A DNA stretch of 52,061 nucleotides from an uncultured OM182 clade bacterium (lineage in GTDB: Bacteria; Pseudomonadota; Gammaproteobacteria; Pseudomonadales; Azotimanducaceae), in NCBI GenBank assembly GCA_902567095.1, contig CACFLG010000008.1:1-52061 (forward strand). The letters run 5' to 3'. This document shows, in pieces, positions 27,461 through 36,050 of the stretch. Under the pieces are notes generated by a model. The model saw only the letters and a program-made list of their open reading frames with translations, was not told the DNA's origin and searched no databases. Position numbers and translations under genes: made by a program. Within the stretch, counting starts at the first letter, position 1, and every line of letters starts with the position of its first letter.

Positions 27461-29062
27461 ATGAGCCAACGTTGGAGCTACGGAGAGATATTCGAAGCTA
27501 TTGAGCCTGTCATCCCGGACGATAGACCCGCTCTAGTCCATGGAAAGAGGATCATTCTTTGGAAAGAATTCAAGAAAAGAACCAATAACATCGCTCAAAA
27601 CCTACTGAAAAATGGGATAAAACCAGAGGATAAAATAGCTTTCTACACAAGAAACGGACCGGAATATCCGGAAGGTATCGCCGCAGCTTTTAAAGCTGGT
27701 TTGGTGCATGTCAATGTAAATTATCGTTACATCGAAAAAGAGTTGATCTATTTAATAGACAACTCAGACTCAAGCGTTGTCGTCTACCATCAAGAGTTTC
27801 GCGAATCAGTCAATAAAATCAAGAGCAAATTACCAAAAGTTAAGATCTGGTTAGAGACGGCCGAAGGCAACGAGTGCACTTATGAAAAATTTGCGACCGA
27901 GGGCGACGGGTCGTCACCAAAGATAAAGCACTCCCCCGATGATCTTTTATTCCTTTATACGGGTGGAACGACAGGAATGCCAAAGGGAGTAATGTGGAAG
28001 CATGACGATCTTTTTCAAGTTCTTGGCGCTGGGGGAAATATCAGAATGGGGATCCCCGCCTGCGAAACTTTAGATGAATTGGTACAACGAATTAAGACAA
28101 CCCCGAGGCCAGTCAATCTTCCTTTGCCCCCAATCATGCACGGGACCGGCCTTCTTTCTGCCATCGGAGCTATGTCAGGAGGTGGGACCTGCGTTACTCT
28201 TCCTCAGAAAAGTTTTGATCCAGAAGCTGCGCTCGAAGCAATAGATCAAAACCGTGTTACGGCCGTTACTATAGTAGGAGATGCTTTCGCGAGACCCCTG
28301 TTGGAGGTTCTAAATTCGAATCCAGGAAAATATGACATTTCTTCAGTTAGCTCTATTCATTCCTCAGGTGTGATGTGGACAAAAGAGATTAAATCAGGGT
28401 TGCTTCAACATAATGACGAATTAATTCTTTCTGATGCCTTTTCCTCGTCAGAAGCAATTGGCCTTGGAACATCTATAACCACTAAAGACGAAGAGGTAGA
28501 GGTCGCAAAATTCACCTTGGGTCCTTTTTGTAAAGTTTTCACTGAAGATCTGATCGAGGTTAAACCTGGTTTAGACCAGTCCGGGATGGTAGCGGTTAAG
28601 GGTTTTCTCCCAGTTGGGTACTATAAAGACAAAGAAAAGACTGAAAAAACCTTCAAGACCATTAATGGAGAAAGGTACTCTATTCCTGGCGACTGGGTTC
28701 GCGTAGAAGCGGACGGCAGCCTTACTCTTTTGGGCCGCGGGAGCAACTGCATTAACACTGCAGGGGAAAAAGTTTTTCCAGAAGAGGTAGAAGAGGCATT
28801 GAAATTCCACGAGGATATTGCAGATTGTTTGGTTGTTGGGATCGAAGACGAGAAGTGGGGACAAGCTATTACCGCTGTAGTTCAACTTCAAGGGCAAAAA
28901 ACCAATGGTGAGGAAGAATTAAAAGCGTTTGCAAGGGAACACTTAGCAGCCTATAAAATTCCCAAAAAAATTCTATTCAAGGATGACTTAAACCGCGCGC
29001 CAAATGGAAAAGCAGACTACAAGTTAATAAAAGAATATGTCGAAAAAAGCATAAGCGTCTGA
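27461..29062 (+). CDS. Acyl-CoA synthetase (AMP-dependent CoA ligase)
   Basis: A 533-aa ANL-superfamily ligase that activates a carboxylic acid to its CoA thioester via an acyl-AMP. The phosphate loop is YTGGTTGMPKG (A3 motif). GDWVRVEADGSLTLLGRG is the A8-type hinge, NTAGEKVFPEEVEEAL follows, and the A10 catalytic Lys is in APNGKADYK. It resembles fatty/medium-chain acyl-CoA synthetases. The frame extends eight residues upstream to a TTG, but ATG 27461 preceded by CGGGAG is preferred. It closes the ABM-amidohydrolase-amidohydrolase-ligase operon and would funnel the released acid into the CoA route of the SDR and hydratase. Confidence 0.93.
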   Translation: MSQRWSYGEIFEAIEPVIPDDRPALVHGKRIILWKEFKKRTNNIAQNLLKNGIKPEDKIAFYTRNGPEYPEGIAAAFKAGLVHVNVNYRYIEKELIYLIDNSDSSVVVYHQEFRESVNKIKSKLPKVKIWLETAEGNECTYEKFATEGDGSSPKIKHSPDDLLFLYTGGTTGMPKGVMWKHDDLFQVLGAGGNIRMGIPACETLDELVQRIKTTPRPVNLPLPPIMHGTGLLSAIGAMSGGGTCVTLPQKSFDPEAALEAIDQNRVTAVTIVGDAFARPLLEVLNSNPGKYDISSVSSIHSSGVMWTKEIKSGLLQHNDELILSDAFSSSEAIGLGTSITTKDEEVEVAKFTLGPFCKVFTEDLIEVKPGLDQSGMVAVKGFLPVGYYKDKEKTEKTFKTINGERYSIPGDWVRVEADGSLTLLGRGSNCINTAGEKVFPEEVEEALKFHEDIADCLVVGIEDEKWGQAITAVVQLQGQKTNGEEELKAFAREHLAAYKIPKKILFKDDLNRAPNGKADYKLIKEYVEKSISV

Positions 29063-29068
29063 GGCTTT

Positions 29069-29476
29069 TTAATCTTCAATTTTATTTCGTAACTTTTTTA
29101 GATCAGCTCTTTTTTTCTTAGCGCTAAGACGCCGTTTCTTTGAACCTAACGAAGGCCGCGTTTTTTTTCTCTCTTTTTTCTCTTTTTGCGCCGCGGCCAG
29201 CAACTGGTCCAGACGATCAAGCGCGTCGCCTCTATTTTTTTCTTTACTGCGGAAGGCACCAGCCTTGATAACCAAAAGACCTGCACTTGTAATCCTCGAA
29301 TCTTGCAGGCCCAGCAGCTCATCTTTGACTTTTCTTGGCAGTGAGGAAGAGAGAATATCGAATCTCAGATGGACCGCGTTAGAGGTTTTATTCACGTGCT
29401 GTCCGCCAGGGCCAGAGGCGCGCATGGCAGAGAATTGGATCTCTTTTTCAGGAATGTCATCCGCGCGTATGATCAT
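29069..29476 (-). CDS. arfB: Alternative ribosome-rescue factor B (GGQ peptidyl-tRNA hydrolase)
   Basis: A 135-aa protein with the release-factor domain. The GGQ motif is at residues 24-26 in ASGPGGQHVNKTSNAVHLRFD. The C-terminus (residues about 95-135) is extremely basic and Lys/Arg-rich; this ArfB/YaeJ tail enters the empty mRNA channel of stalled ribosomes. Length and layout match E. coli YaeJ (140 aa). It rescues non-stop ribosomes by hydrolysing the peptidyl-tRNA. Its start ATGA overlaps the stop of efpL, so both translation factors are made from one coupled transcript. It is convergent with the acyl-CoA ligase (6-base gap). Confidence 0.95.
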   Translation of the reverse strand: MIIRADDIPEKEIQFSAMRASGPGGQHVNKTSNAVHLRFDILSSSLPRKVKDELLGLQDSRITSAGLLVIKAGAFRSKEKNRGDALDRLDQLLAAAQKEKKERKKTRPSLGSKKRRLSAKKKRADLKKLRNKIED

Positions 29477-30036
29477 GCTCTGGAAATATATTCGCCGGTC
29501 GTAGTGTTGATCTTTATTTTTTCTCCCACCTCAATGTACTCCGGAACCTGAACTACCAACCCGGTTGAAAATTTTGCTGGTTTTGTTCTGGCGCTAGCTG
29601 AGGCGCCTTTTATGCTGGGCGAAGTTTCATCAATTTTAAGCACGATCGAGTTAGGCAATTCTATTCCTAGAAATTTTCCTTCAACAAAGACTGCCACGAT
29701 ATCTTCGAGCCCCTCGCTCAAGTACTGAAGCTTACCAGCAAGCATACTCTCATCCGCTACATACTGATTAAAATCAGTGAGGTTCATAAAAAAATACTGG
29801 CCGCCGTCTTGATAAGAAAACTGAACTTTGAACTTCTCTGAATTAAGTTCGGAAAGAAGAAAATCTCCCTTTACGTTTATCTCTTTTTTTTGACCAGTGA
29901 CTAAATTGTCAAGGCGAATCTTATAAAGCGTTGAAGCGCCCCGCGCTGACGGACTTCTCGTATCGATTTTCTTTACTAGGCAAGACTGACCATCGAACTC
30001 TACTAAATCGCCTCGTTTTAATTCACTTGCTCGCAT
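29473..30036 (-). CDS. efpL: Elongation factor P-like protein EfpL (YeiP)
   Basis: A 187-aa three-domain EF-P paralog. Two features identify the EfpL/YeiP type rather than canonical EF-P: the domain-I loop IDTRSPSARGASTLYK has Arg32 where EF-P has its modified Lys/Arg in a PGKG-type loop, and domain III reads IKGASASARTKPAKFSTG, very like E. coli YeiP. EfpL helps ribosomes through polyproline and other difficult motifs without the EpmABC modification. The ATG gives the correct family N-terminus. It overlaps arfB by four bases and shares a divergent promoter region with the histidine phosphatase gene. Confidence 0.93.
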   Translation of the reverse strand: MRASELKRGDLVEFDGQSCLVKKIDTRSPSARGASTLYKIRLDNLVTGQKKEINVKGDFLLSELNSEKFKVQFSYQDGGQYFFMNLTDFNQYVADESMLAGKLQYLSEGLEDIVAVFVEGKFLGIELPNSIVLKIDETSPSIKGASASARTKPAKFSTGLVVQVPEYIEVGEKIKINTTTGEYISRA

Positions 30037-30204
30037 AAATCTTTTTTTTAAAGCCCAAATTTCATTTTAAGCCAAAGTTGTTAGATTTTCTAAAACATTA
30101 AAAGGGATCTTCGCTTGTTTTTTTTGTTTGAGGATAAATCGAACAAAACACTCTATCATTAGGCTTGCACAGGAATAAATTTACTTGAAGAACTAAGGAA
30201 AAAG

Positions 30205-30900
30205 ATGAAACCTGGAGATTCGACAGTTGAGTTAGTTAAAGAAGTTTCAGATCGAGGCGCTGATTATATAGTTTTGCTGATGCGTCATTCAGCTCGCGAG
30301 TATGCTGCCGGGAAACACGATCTGCTTAACCCACTGACTGATGAAGGGAGAGAGCTAGCAAAAAGCATGGGAGAGAAACTCCCGAAACACCTCAAATTAA
30401 GAGGTTATGCAAGTCCGCCAGAAAGATGCATCGAAACCTCTGAGTTAGTTTCGAATGGCCACAAAAATATGGGGGGCGAGAGCGATAGAACACGAGCATT
30501 GGAAGCGTTAGGTGTATTTTATGTCCTAGACCAGATGAAAATGTACATGGCTATGCAAGAATCTGGGGGAATGGTTCCTCTTCTAGAAAAATGGTTTAGC
30601 GGAAGAATCGCTGAAGACATTATGATGTCGCCAGATGTAGCGTCACGGATTCTCGGTAGACTTATCAAAGAAAAGCTTACGGCTGGCGCAAAACAACCGC
30701 AATTAGACATTCTCGTCTCTCACGACTTCACTCTTTTTACCATAAAAAATCGCTTGCTCAGCCAAACAATTGACCAATACTCCACCGTTGATTATCTCGA
30801 CGGTATCGCTTTTTTTATTAAAGACCAGAAAATATTTGCACAAAGTCACCATGAACCAGCAAAAGAGATAAATCTGGATTTACCTTACCTCATTAGCTGA
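30205..30900 (+). CDS. Histidine phosphatase (phosphoglycerate mutase-like) family protein
   Basis: A 231-aa protein with a modified catalytic signature R27-H28-S29 (LLMRHSAREY, where the family usually has RHG). The second helix is GYASPPERCIETSELV, and the second active-site His is in LVSHDFTLF. It fits histidine phosphatases or acid-phosphatase-like members. The substrate is unknown. AAGGAAAAAG before the ATG serves as the ribosome-binding site. It is monocistronic, followed by about 210 noncoding bases. Confidence 0.8.
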   Translation: MKPGDSTVELVKEVSDRGADYIVLLMRHSAREYAAGKHDLLNPLTDEGRELAKSMGEKLPKHLKLRGYASPPERCIETSELVSNGHKNMGGESDRTRALEALGVFYVLDQMKMYMAMQESGGMVPLLEKWFSGRIAEDIMMSPDVASRILGRLIKEKLTAGAKQPQLDILVSHDFTLFTIKNRLLSQTIDQYSTVDYLDGIAFFIKDQKIFAQSHHEPAKEINLDLPYLIS

Positions 30901-31109
30901 TTTCCGAGATTCAGGTAGATTTGATACTTTGTAAAACCTTTTAGTTGAAAAGACGCAAAAAAAGATGCTTTATGCTTAGGTAGAGATAGTTATTTATGAA
31001 AACTCTATAGAGCGACCCTGCTAGATTAAGAAACTAATTTTATGTAACCTTTAGCTTGCTTTACCGAATAAAGAGAATAAAAAACCTATAAGTGAGGGAG
31101 TAGTAAGAC

Positions 31110-31400
31110 ATGGGAGTTGGTATCGTCGCAACACTAAAGATCAAGCCAGAGAAAACAGAAGAATTCGAAAGCACGTTCAAAGAGCTCATGAGCATCGTAG
31201 CGGAGAAGGAACCTGGAAATAATTACTACGAACTCCATAGATCCAGGGAAGAAGAAGCCACTTATGTAGTTATGGAGCAGTACGTGGACCAAGCTGCCTT
31301 GGATGTCCATGGAAAATCTGACGAATTCAAAGCAACCAGCGCTAAGCTGGGGGGATGCTTAGCTGGTGCTCCAGAGATAAAAATATTTGATGCAGTTTAG
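31110..31400 (+). CDS. Antibiotic biosynthesis monooxygenase (ABM)-domain protein
   Basis: A 96-aa single-domain protein: N-terminal strand GVGIVATLKIKPEK, helix FESTFKELMSIVAEKEPG, strand NNYYELHRSREEEATYVVME, then the typical QAALDVHGKSDEFKA segment. This matches the putative quinol monooxygenase (YgiN-like) type. A GTGAGGGAG leader precedes the ATG. It stands alone, convergent with the esterase gene. The substrate is unknown. It is a different sequence from the ABM protein at 24850, so it is not a recent duplicate. Confidence 0.85.
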   Translation: MGVGIVATLKIKPEKTEEFESTFKELMSIVAEKEPGNNYYELHRSREEEATYVVMEQYVDQAALDVHGKSDEFKATSAKLGGCLAGAPEIKIFDAV

Positions 31401-31418
31401 CGAAGGAAAACTTGCTCT

Positions 31419-32447
31419 TTATTTGCTGATTGCTTTATACAAAAAAGGCAGTGACTCATCCAGACGGTAGTCAATAGAAGAGTGCGTATCAGGGAATTCC
31501 TCATATCGGTGAGATATTTCTAGCGAGTCGAGTTTCTTTTTTAACCTCCTAGCGCCATAAAGAAGATTGTATTGATCTTTGGTACCGCAATCGAAAAAAA
31601 GTCCTGCCATCTGAGCGAGATTAGTTTGTCCAGAATCGGTCTCTAGCATCATGACGGGGTCCCACGCCAGCCAGTTATCCCAACGCTCTTGAATTACTTC
31701 ACACGTATCTAGACTGACTGGAAGTCTTATACCGAAGGGAGCATCTTTATCCGGATCATAACTTGCCGCCATTGCTAGAATCATAAGGTTGTGGAAGTCG
31801 TTGCCTAAGACCTTTTTATTCTTTCTTACCTTTTCTACAAAAGCTCGAATATTTCCATCATAGACAGACAGATTACGCAAAAGGCCAGGAAAGTCAGTAA
31901 GATAGCAAAGATCAAAAGCCATATCACCAGAATGGCAGGCGATGCCAGACCATATGTCAGCGCGAGTCATTGCTTGAATTAGCGCCCCGTAACCACCGGA
32001 AGATTTTCCAAACACTGCTCGATTTTTCCTGTTTTTTTTCAATCTATAGCTGGCTTCTAAGTTTGGGATTAACTCGTCACAGAGAAAATCCGACCAATTT
32101 CCTAGAGCCGAGGAGTTAATATACTGGTTACCCCCGAGAGAGGTAAAGCAGTCTGGAAACGCGAAGATCCCTGGTCCCATTTTTCCCTCAAAAATCAGGC
32201 GCTCTATCCTTTGGGGGAGGGTTTCCTGAAAAGCTTTCCAGCCAATTTGTCCCAAACCGCTCCCTGTAAAGCCCGCTAAACATAGGAATAATGGGTACTC
32301 ATCACCACTTGTCTCATAATTCTCGGGCAAATAAATCGCTACAGTTCTGCTACATGGGTCGCCAACAAGGTTATTTGATAGGGCCTCAGACTCTATCTGG
32401 ATATTCTCTATTCGTCCTCTGATCGGTAAAAACGAATGATTTGGCAC
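31419..32447 (-). CDS. Alpha/beta-hydrolase-fold esterase
   Basis: A 342-aa protein of the putative-esterase (enterochelin esterase/esterase D-like) group. The nucleophile elbow is GKSSGG in RAVFGKSSGGYGAL, preceded by GIFAFPDCFTSLGGNQYINS. The C-terminal FDCGTKDQYNLLYGARRL and PDTHSSIDYR provide the likely acid and His. No signal peptide is visible. It is the last gene of a minus-strand run after the FadJ-like gene, about 100 bases away. The substrate is unknown. Confidence 0.83.
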   Translation of the reverse strand: MPNHSFLPIRGRIENIQIESEALSNNLVGDPCSRTVAIYLPENYETSGDEYPLFLCLAGFTGSGLGQIGWKAFQETLPQRIERLIFEGKMGPGIFAFPDCFTSLGGNQYINSSALGNWSDFLCDELIPNLEASYRLKKNRKNRAVFGKSSGGYGALIQAMTRADIWSGIACHSGDMAFDLCYLTDFPGLLRNLSVYDGNIRAFVEKVRKNKKVLGNDFHNLMILAMAASYDPDKDAPFGIRLPVSLDTCEVIQERWDNWLAWDPVMMLETDSGQTNLAQMAGLFFDCGTKDQYNLLYGARRLKKKLDSLEISHRYEEFPDTHSSIDYRLDESLPFLYKAISK

Positions 32448-32550
32448 CTCTGCTCCTTGTTTGGCCGAAAGCGTAACCTTATCTCAAGTGATCGATTAAG
32501 CAAAAATATTTGACTCAAAACGCATTCATAATCGCTCAAACCATCCAAAT

Positions 32551-34653
32551 TCAAGTATCAAGGGAGGCGAAGGTTCGTCCATCACGTGCAAGCGTTTTAA
32601 GCAACTCTGCAGGCCGCCAAAGATCATCACCTGTTTCTTTGTAAAAACGCTCAATATCATTCAAGACATTCTCTAAACCTTGAGTATCTGCAAACCACAT
32701 TGGTCCTCCAGTGTATTTTGGAAACCCATACCCATTTACGTAAACCGTATCAATGTCACCCGCGCGCAAAGCGTGGCCCTCCGAGAGCAAGTTAGCACCC
32801 GTATTAATCAGAGGATACAAACATCTTTTAAGTATTTCGTCGTTTGAGAATTCTTTTTTCTCAAACCCTAATTCAGCGGCAACTCTCCTGATTACTTCGT
32901 TTGCATCTGCATCTTCTATTGGCGTTCTGCTTCCGTCTTCGTATTGATAATATCCTTTACCATTTTTTTGGCCATACCGCCCTAATTCGCACAACTCATC
33001 GGGGATCCGAGCGGTCACCTCGTTAGAACCCCCTACCATTTTGCGGGCCCTCCAACCCAGATCAAGACCGACCATGTCGCTCATCGCAAATGGACCCATG
33101 GCAAGACCAAAATCAAACATCACCCTGTCTATCTGTGCAGGCAAGGCTCCCTCTAAAATCATCATTTGCGCCTGTTGGGAGTATCCCCTAAGCATTCGAT
33201 TCCCTATAAACCCCGGGCAATTGCCAGCCATGACCGCGACCTTATCTAATTTTTTCGCTAAACCCATCGCTGAAGCTAAAGTAGCCTTCGAGGAATGAGC
33301 TCCCCTAATTACCTCCAAGAGCTTCATTACGTTGGCTGGGCTAAAGAAGTGCATTCCACATACTGAGTGTGGGCGTTTTGTAACTGCCGCAATGGCATCA
33401 ATATCTAACCCCGATGTATTAGACGCAAGAATAGCGTCGGCCTTCATTACCTTATCCAGTTTCGAGAAGATCTCTTTTTTAAGGTCCAAGTTTTCGTAAA
33501 CGGCTTCTACAACAATATCCCCATCCGCTAATGCGACAAATTCAATCGTGGGCGTAATTAACGAAAGTCGCTTATCCATTTCGGCTTGACTTATCCGACC
33601 TTTCTCAACCGTGCCAGCGTAATTTTTCCTAATAAGCTCCATCCCACGATTTAAATTATCTTCGTCGTTATCATGCAATCGGACGGATATACCAGCATTT
33701 GCAAAACACATCGCAATCCCGCCACCCATCGTACCAGCACCAACGACTGATGCTTTTTTTACTTCAGATACCACGTCGTTTTTTGAAAGGCCAGGAATCT
33801 TGTTGGCCGCCCTTTCAGAGAAAAAAATATGAATCAATGCCTCTCTTTGAGGGTGTTTGAGACACTCAGAGAATTTTTCGCGTTCGGTCGCCAACCCATC
33901 ATCAAAATTATCTGATCTCACAGCTGCCTCGACACATTCCACTATTTTTAAAGGAGCAAATTGTCCGCGATGCGTTTTTTCAAGACTAAGCTTCAACCTT
34001 TCAAACATCTTCAAATTTTGACGATCTTCAATGATCTGATCACTAATGTCTCGAATCTTTCTGGTTTTACTCCCTCCTAAAACAATGTTTTTCGCAAATT
34101 CAATGGTCTCTTCTACGAGGTCTTGGACCACCACATGATCAATGATTCCAAGTGTTTTAGCTGCTGAGGCGAAAAAGGGCTCTCCAGATAAAATCATTGC
34201 TAACGCTTTTTCCGACCCAATTAATCGAGGCAATCTCTGGGTGCCTCCAGCTCCAGGCAGAAGTCCCAACTTCACCTCAGGGAGCCCAACAGGAGCATTC
34301 TCTGAAGCAACGCGATAATCACAAGCCAACGCGACTTCTAAACCGCCACCAAACGCAGTTCCATTTATTGCAGCAATGACCGGTTTCTTACTACTCTCAA
34401 TTTTTTCAATCACTTCGTTTAACCCTACAGCCTCTTGTGCCGCTTCACCGAATTCACCGATGTCAGCACCAGCGATAAATGCCCGATGCATTCCGGTCAA
34501 AACTAGAGCCTCAATATGTTCGGCCACGAGAGCCTTACTTACCCCGTCGTAGAGTCCCTGCCTTACTCCCGAAGAAAGAGGGTTAACCGGCGGGTTATCT
34601 ATCTTAAGCAAGGCAATGTTGTTGTCCTCGGTGTAATGCACGGTTCCTTTCAT
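32551..34653 (-). CDS. Bifunctional enoyl-CoA hydratase/3-hydroxyacyl-CoA dehydrogenase (FadJ/peroxisomal MFE-like)
   Basis: A 700-aa fatty-acid oxidation enzyme. The N-terminal crotonase domain (about 1-190) has HRAFIAGADIGEFG, GTAFGGGLEVALACDYRVA and the two catalytic-Glu landmarks (LPEVKLGLLPGAGGTQRLPR). The NAD domain (about 295-475) has SVVGAGTMGGGIAMCFANAG, ASNTSGLDI and GMHFFSPANVMKLLEVI, and two C-terminal 3HCDH domains follow. It carries out the hydration and dehydrogenation steps of beta-oxidation. No thiolase partner is adjacent, unlike fadBA or fadIJ operons. GAGG precedes the ATG. The neighbours upstream on the same strand are the PhnY/PhnZ-like pair. Confidence 0.93.
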   Translation of the reverse strand: MKGTVHYTEDNNIALLKIDNPPVNPLSSGVRQGLYDGVSKALVAEHIEALVLTGMHRAFIAGADIGEFGEAAQEAVGLNEVIEKIESSKKPVIAAINGTAFGGGLEVALACDYRVASENAPVGLPEVKLGLLPGAGGTQRLPRLIGSEKALAMILSGEPFFASAAKTLGIIDHVVVQDLVEETIEFAKNIVLGGSKTRKIRDISDQIIEDRQNLKMFERLKLSLEKTHRGQFAPLKIVECVEAAVRSDNFDDGLATEREKFSECLKHPQREALIHIFFSERAANKIPGLSKNDVVSEVKKASVVGAGTMGGGIAMCFANAGISVRLHDNDEDNLNRGMELIRKNYAGTVEKGRISQAEMDKRLSLITPTIEFVALADGDIVVEAVYENLDLKKEIFSKLDKVMKADAILASNTSGLDIDAIAAVTKRPHSVCGMHFFSPANVMKLLEVIRGAHSSKATLASAMGLAKKLDKVAVMAGNCPGFIGNRMLRGYSQQAQMMILEGALPAQIDRVMFDFGLAMGPFAMSDMVGLDLGWRARKMVGGSNEVTARIPDELCELGRYGQKNGKGYYQYEDGSRTPIEDADANEVIRRVAAELGFEKKEFSNDEILKRCLYPLINTGANLLSEGHALRAGDIDTVYVNGYGFPKYTGGPMWFADTQGLENVLNDIERFYKETGDDLWRPAELLKTLARDGRTFASLDT

Positions 34654-34692
34654 TTTGATCTGCCTCTAATTTTTTGTTTGACTGCGGAAGAA

Positions 34693-35625
34693 TTAAATTT
34701 TTACGCCTATGGGATTTCCAAGGTTGAAAATATTTGAATCGTAAGTGACCCCTTTTTCTCTTTCAGCTTCAGGCGGGAAAACACGTCTTTTTTCTTCATA
34801 GTATTTTTCTCTCCAATCCCCCTCGCAAGCCTTATTATAGGTGGCATATAGAGCTCTTCTGGAATTTTTGGTTAGATTAGCTGCTGACTTGTGCGGGATG
34901 TAGGAGTCAAAAACCAAAATATCTCCTGGGTCGGTCTCAACAGAGATCCACTCGTTTCTCATCTCAAAATCCTCTGACAAGGTCAGGTCTTTTTCCGCTG
35001 GCAGCAAATCACATATTCGCTCAGATCTCATTAGCTCCAAACAGCCGTTGTCAGAACTCGTGTGATCGATACTTAACATCAAGTTCAAATGAAAATTTTG
35101 TCCAAAGGATCTAAAGGCTGGCGCGTCTTGATGCGCTCTAAAACCCTGCCCTCCAGCTTGTTTAAAGTTAATTTTCTCTTTGAACAAGACCACTGGAGCT
35201 CCCATTACTTGGTTTAACAAAAGCCTAAACGAGTCCCCTAGCAAATAGGGGCTGAAGACTTCTTCATATTCGAGGAAATTCTCTATTCTACAGAGTGTGC
35301 GTTGATTAGAAGCATACTCAAAGTACTTCATCCATTTGCCCGGAACCTCTGGCCAACTTTCCATTTTTCGCACCGATTCCTCAATCCTAGCCATCTCGTT
35401 GTCGTTGAACCAAGACTTGATCATCACGAAACCATTCTTCTTAAAAAACGTCATCTTTGGTTTAGACAAAGGTTCAATCAAATGTCGACGAAGCATTGAT
35501 TCGTAACTCTCAACAGGAGCTACTTTACAAGATTGTTTTTTCGCGGCCTCATCATATCCTCTCAGAGAAAGGGCTTCTCGAAAATAAGGGTTTAATTCAA
35601 AAATTTTAGCCTCGGCAGCATTCAT
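34693..35625 (-). CDS. PhnY-like Fe(II)/2-oxoglutarate (phytanoyl-CoA dioxygenase family) oxygenase, in frame with a displaced HD-protein C-terminus
   Basis: A PhyH-family dioxygenase. Counting from the internal ATG at 35454 (253 aa), the Fe ligands are H108-x-D110 in GFRAHQDAPAF and H188 in DSYIPHKSAA, with a 2-oxoglutarate-binding Arg in NSRRALYATY. The 57 codons before that ATG (35625-35455) do not look like a PhyH N-terminus. They resemble the C-terminus of PhnZ (QGGAMN...KIFELN...LRGYDEAAKK...MLRRHL). The adjoining HD gene is frameshifted immediately upstream, so the native product may be a PhnZ-PhnY fusion or two separate proteins. ATG 35625 follows the G9 run by two bases, which is poor spacing for initiation. 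In known systems PhnY hydroxylates 2-aminoethylphosphonate; the substrate here is inferred only. Confidence 0.82.
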   Translation of the reverse strand: MNAAEAKIFELNPYFREALSLRGYDEAAKKQSCKVAPVESYESMLRRHLIEPLSKPKMTFFKKNGFVMIKSWFNDNEMARIEESVRKMESWPEVPGKWMKYFEYASNQRTLCRIENFLEYEEVFSPYLLGDSFRLLLNQVMGAPVVLFKEKINFKQAGGQGFRAHQDAPAFRSFGQNFHLNLMLSIDHTSSDNGCLELMRSERICDLLPAEKDLTLSEDFEMRNEWISVETDPGDILVFDSYIPHKSAANLTKNSRRALYATYNKACEGDWREKYYEEKRRVFPPEAEREKGVTYDSNIFNLGNPIGVKI

Positions 35626-36010
35626 TGCCCCCCCCCTGGAGAGACAGGGTTTGGAGACTAGCAGGGGAAATTTTTTGTTCGTAACCATTTTCGGAAAAGG
35701 CTTTATAACGTTTTGCCTGCACATGTAAGCCAACCAGGCTCGAAATTTTTTCAGCCACGCCTATTTGTTTCAGATATTGCTCACCGATTCGGTCATGATC
35801 GACCACGCCGACTTGTGTTGCAGTAACCTCTCCAGCAGAACACCAATGACCAATATCATGGAAAAGAGCAGCCAAAACTAGTGATTCGCTCTCCCCAGAC
35901 GCCTTGGCGAGGGACGCTGCTTGTAGAGAGTGGTCTAGCTGACTTATTGGCTCACCAATATAGTCGGCATCTGCTTGACTCTTTAACTGGGATAATAAAT
36001 CGTGCATCAT
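35606..36010 (-). CDS. PhnZ-like HD-domain mixed-valent diiron oxygenase, frame broken at a G9 tract
   Basis: 134 aa as read, versus about 190 aa for PhnZ. It contains DYIGEPISQLDHSLQ (Y17, E20 and H27, matching PhnZ's Tyr/Glu lid and first His), LFHDIGHW (H51, D52), H72 in VDHDRIG, and H96 in LVGLHVQAKRY. PhnZ cleaves the C-P bond of 2-amino-1-hydroxyethylphosphonate. After LQGGG the frame leaves the family and stops within seven codons. Skipping one G of the run of nine restores a PhnZ-like C-terminus, including GYDE, whose Asp corresponds to the sixth iron ligand. As read, the truncated protein should be inactive. The cause may be a true mutation, slippage or phase variation, or a sequence error. 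Confidence 0.8.
   Translation of the reverse strand: MMHDLLSQLKSQADADYIGEPISQLDHSLQAASLAKASGESESLVLAALFHDIGHWCSAGEVTATQVGVVDHDRIGEQYLKQIGVAEKISSLVGLHVQAKRYKAFSENGYEQKISPASLQTLSLQGGGNECCRG
35628..35636 (-). repeat. Homopolymeric G9 tract at the PhnZ/PhnY-like frame switch
   Basis: Nine consecutive G on the coding (minus) strand, inside the codons for Gln-Gly-Gly. With eight G the HD frame continues into its proper C-terminus. With nine it stops at a TAA about 20 bases later. Such tracts are prone to replication slippage, transcriptional slippage and sequencing or assembly errors. Confidence 0.85.
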
Positions 36011-36050
36011 CTCAACCTGTCACCTATAACAAGCTTTTGAGGAGTAAGAA

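Noticed and set aside
29063-29068. Terminator between the acyl-CoA ligase and arfB
   Set aside because: The convergent gap is only six bases and no stem with a T run could be found in the flanks.
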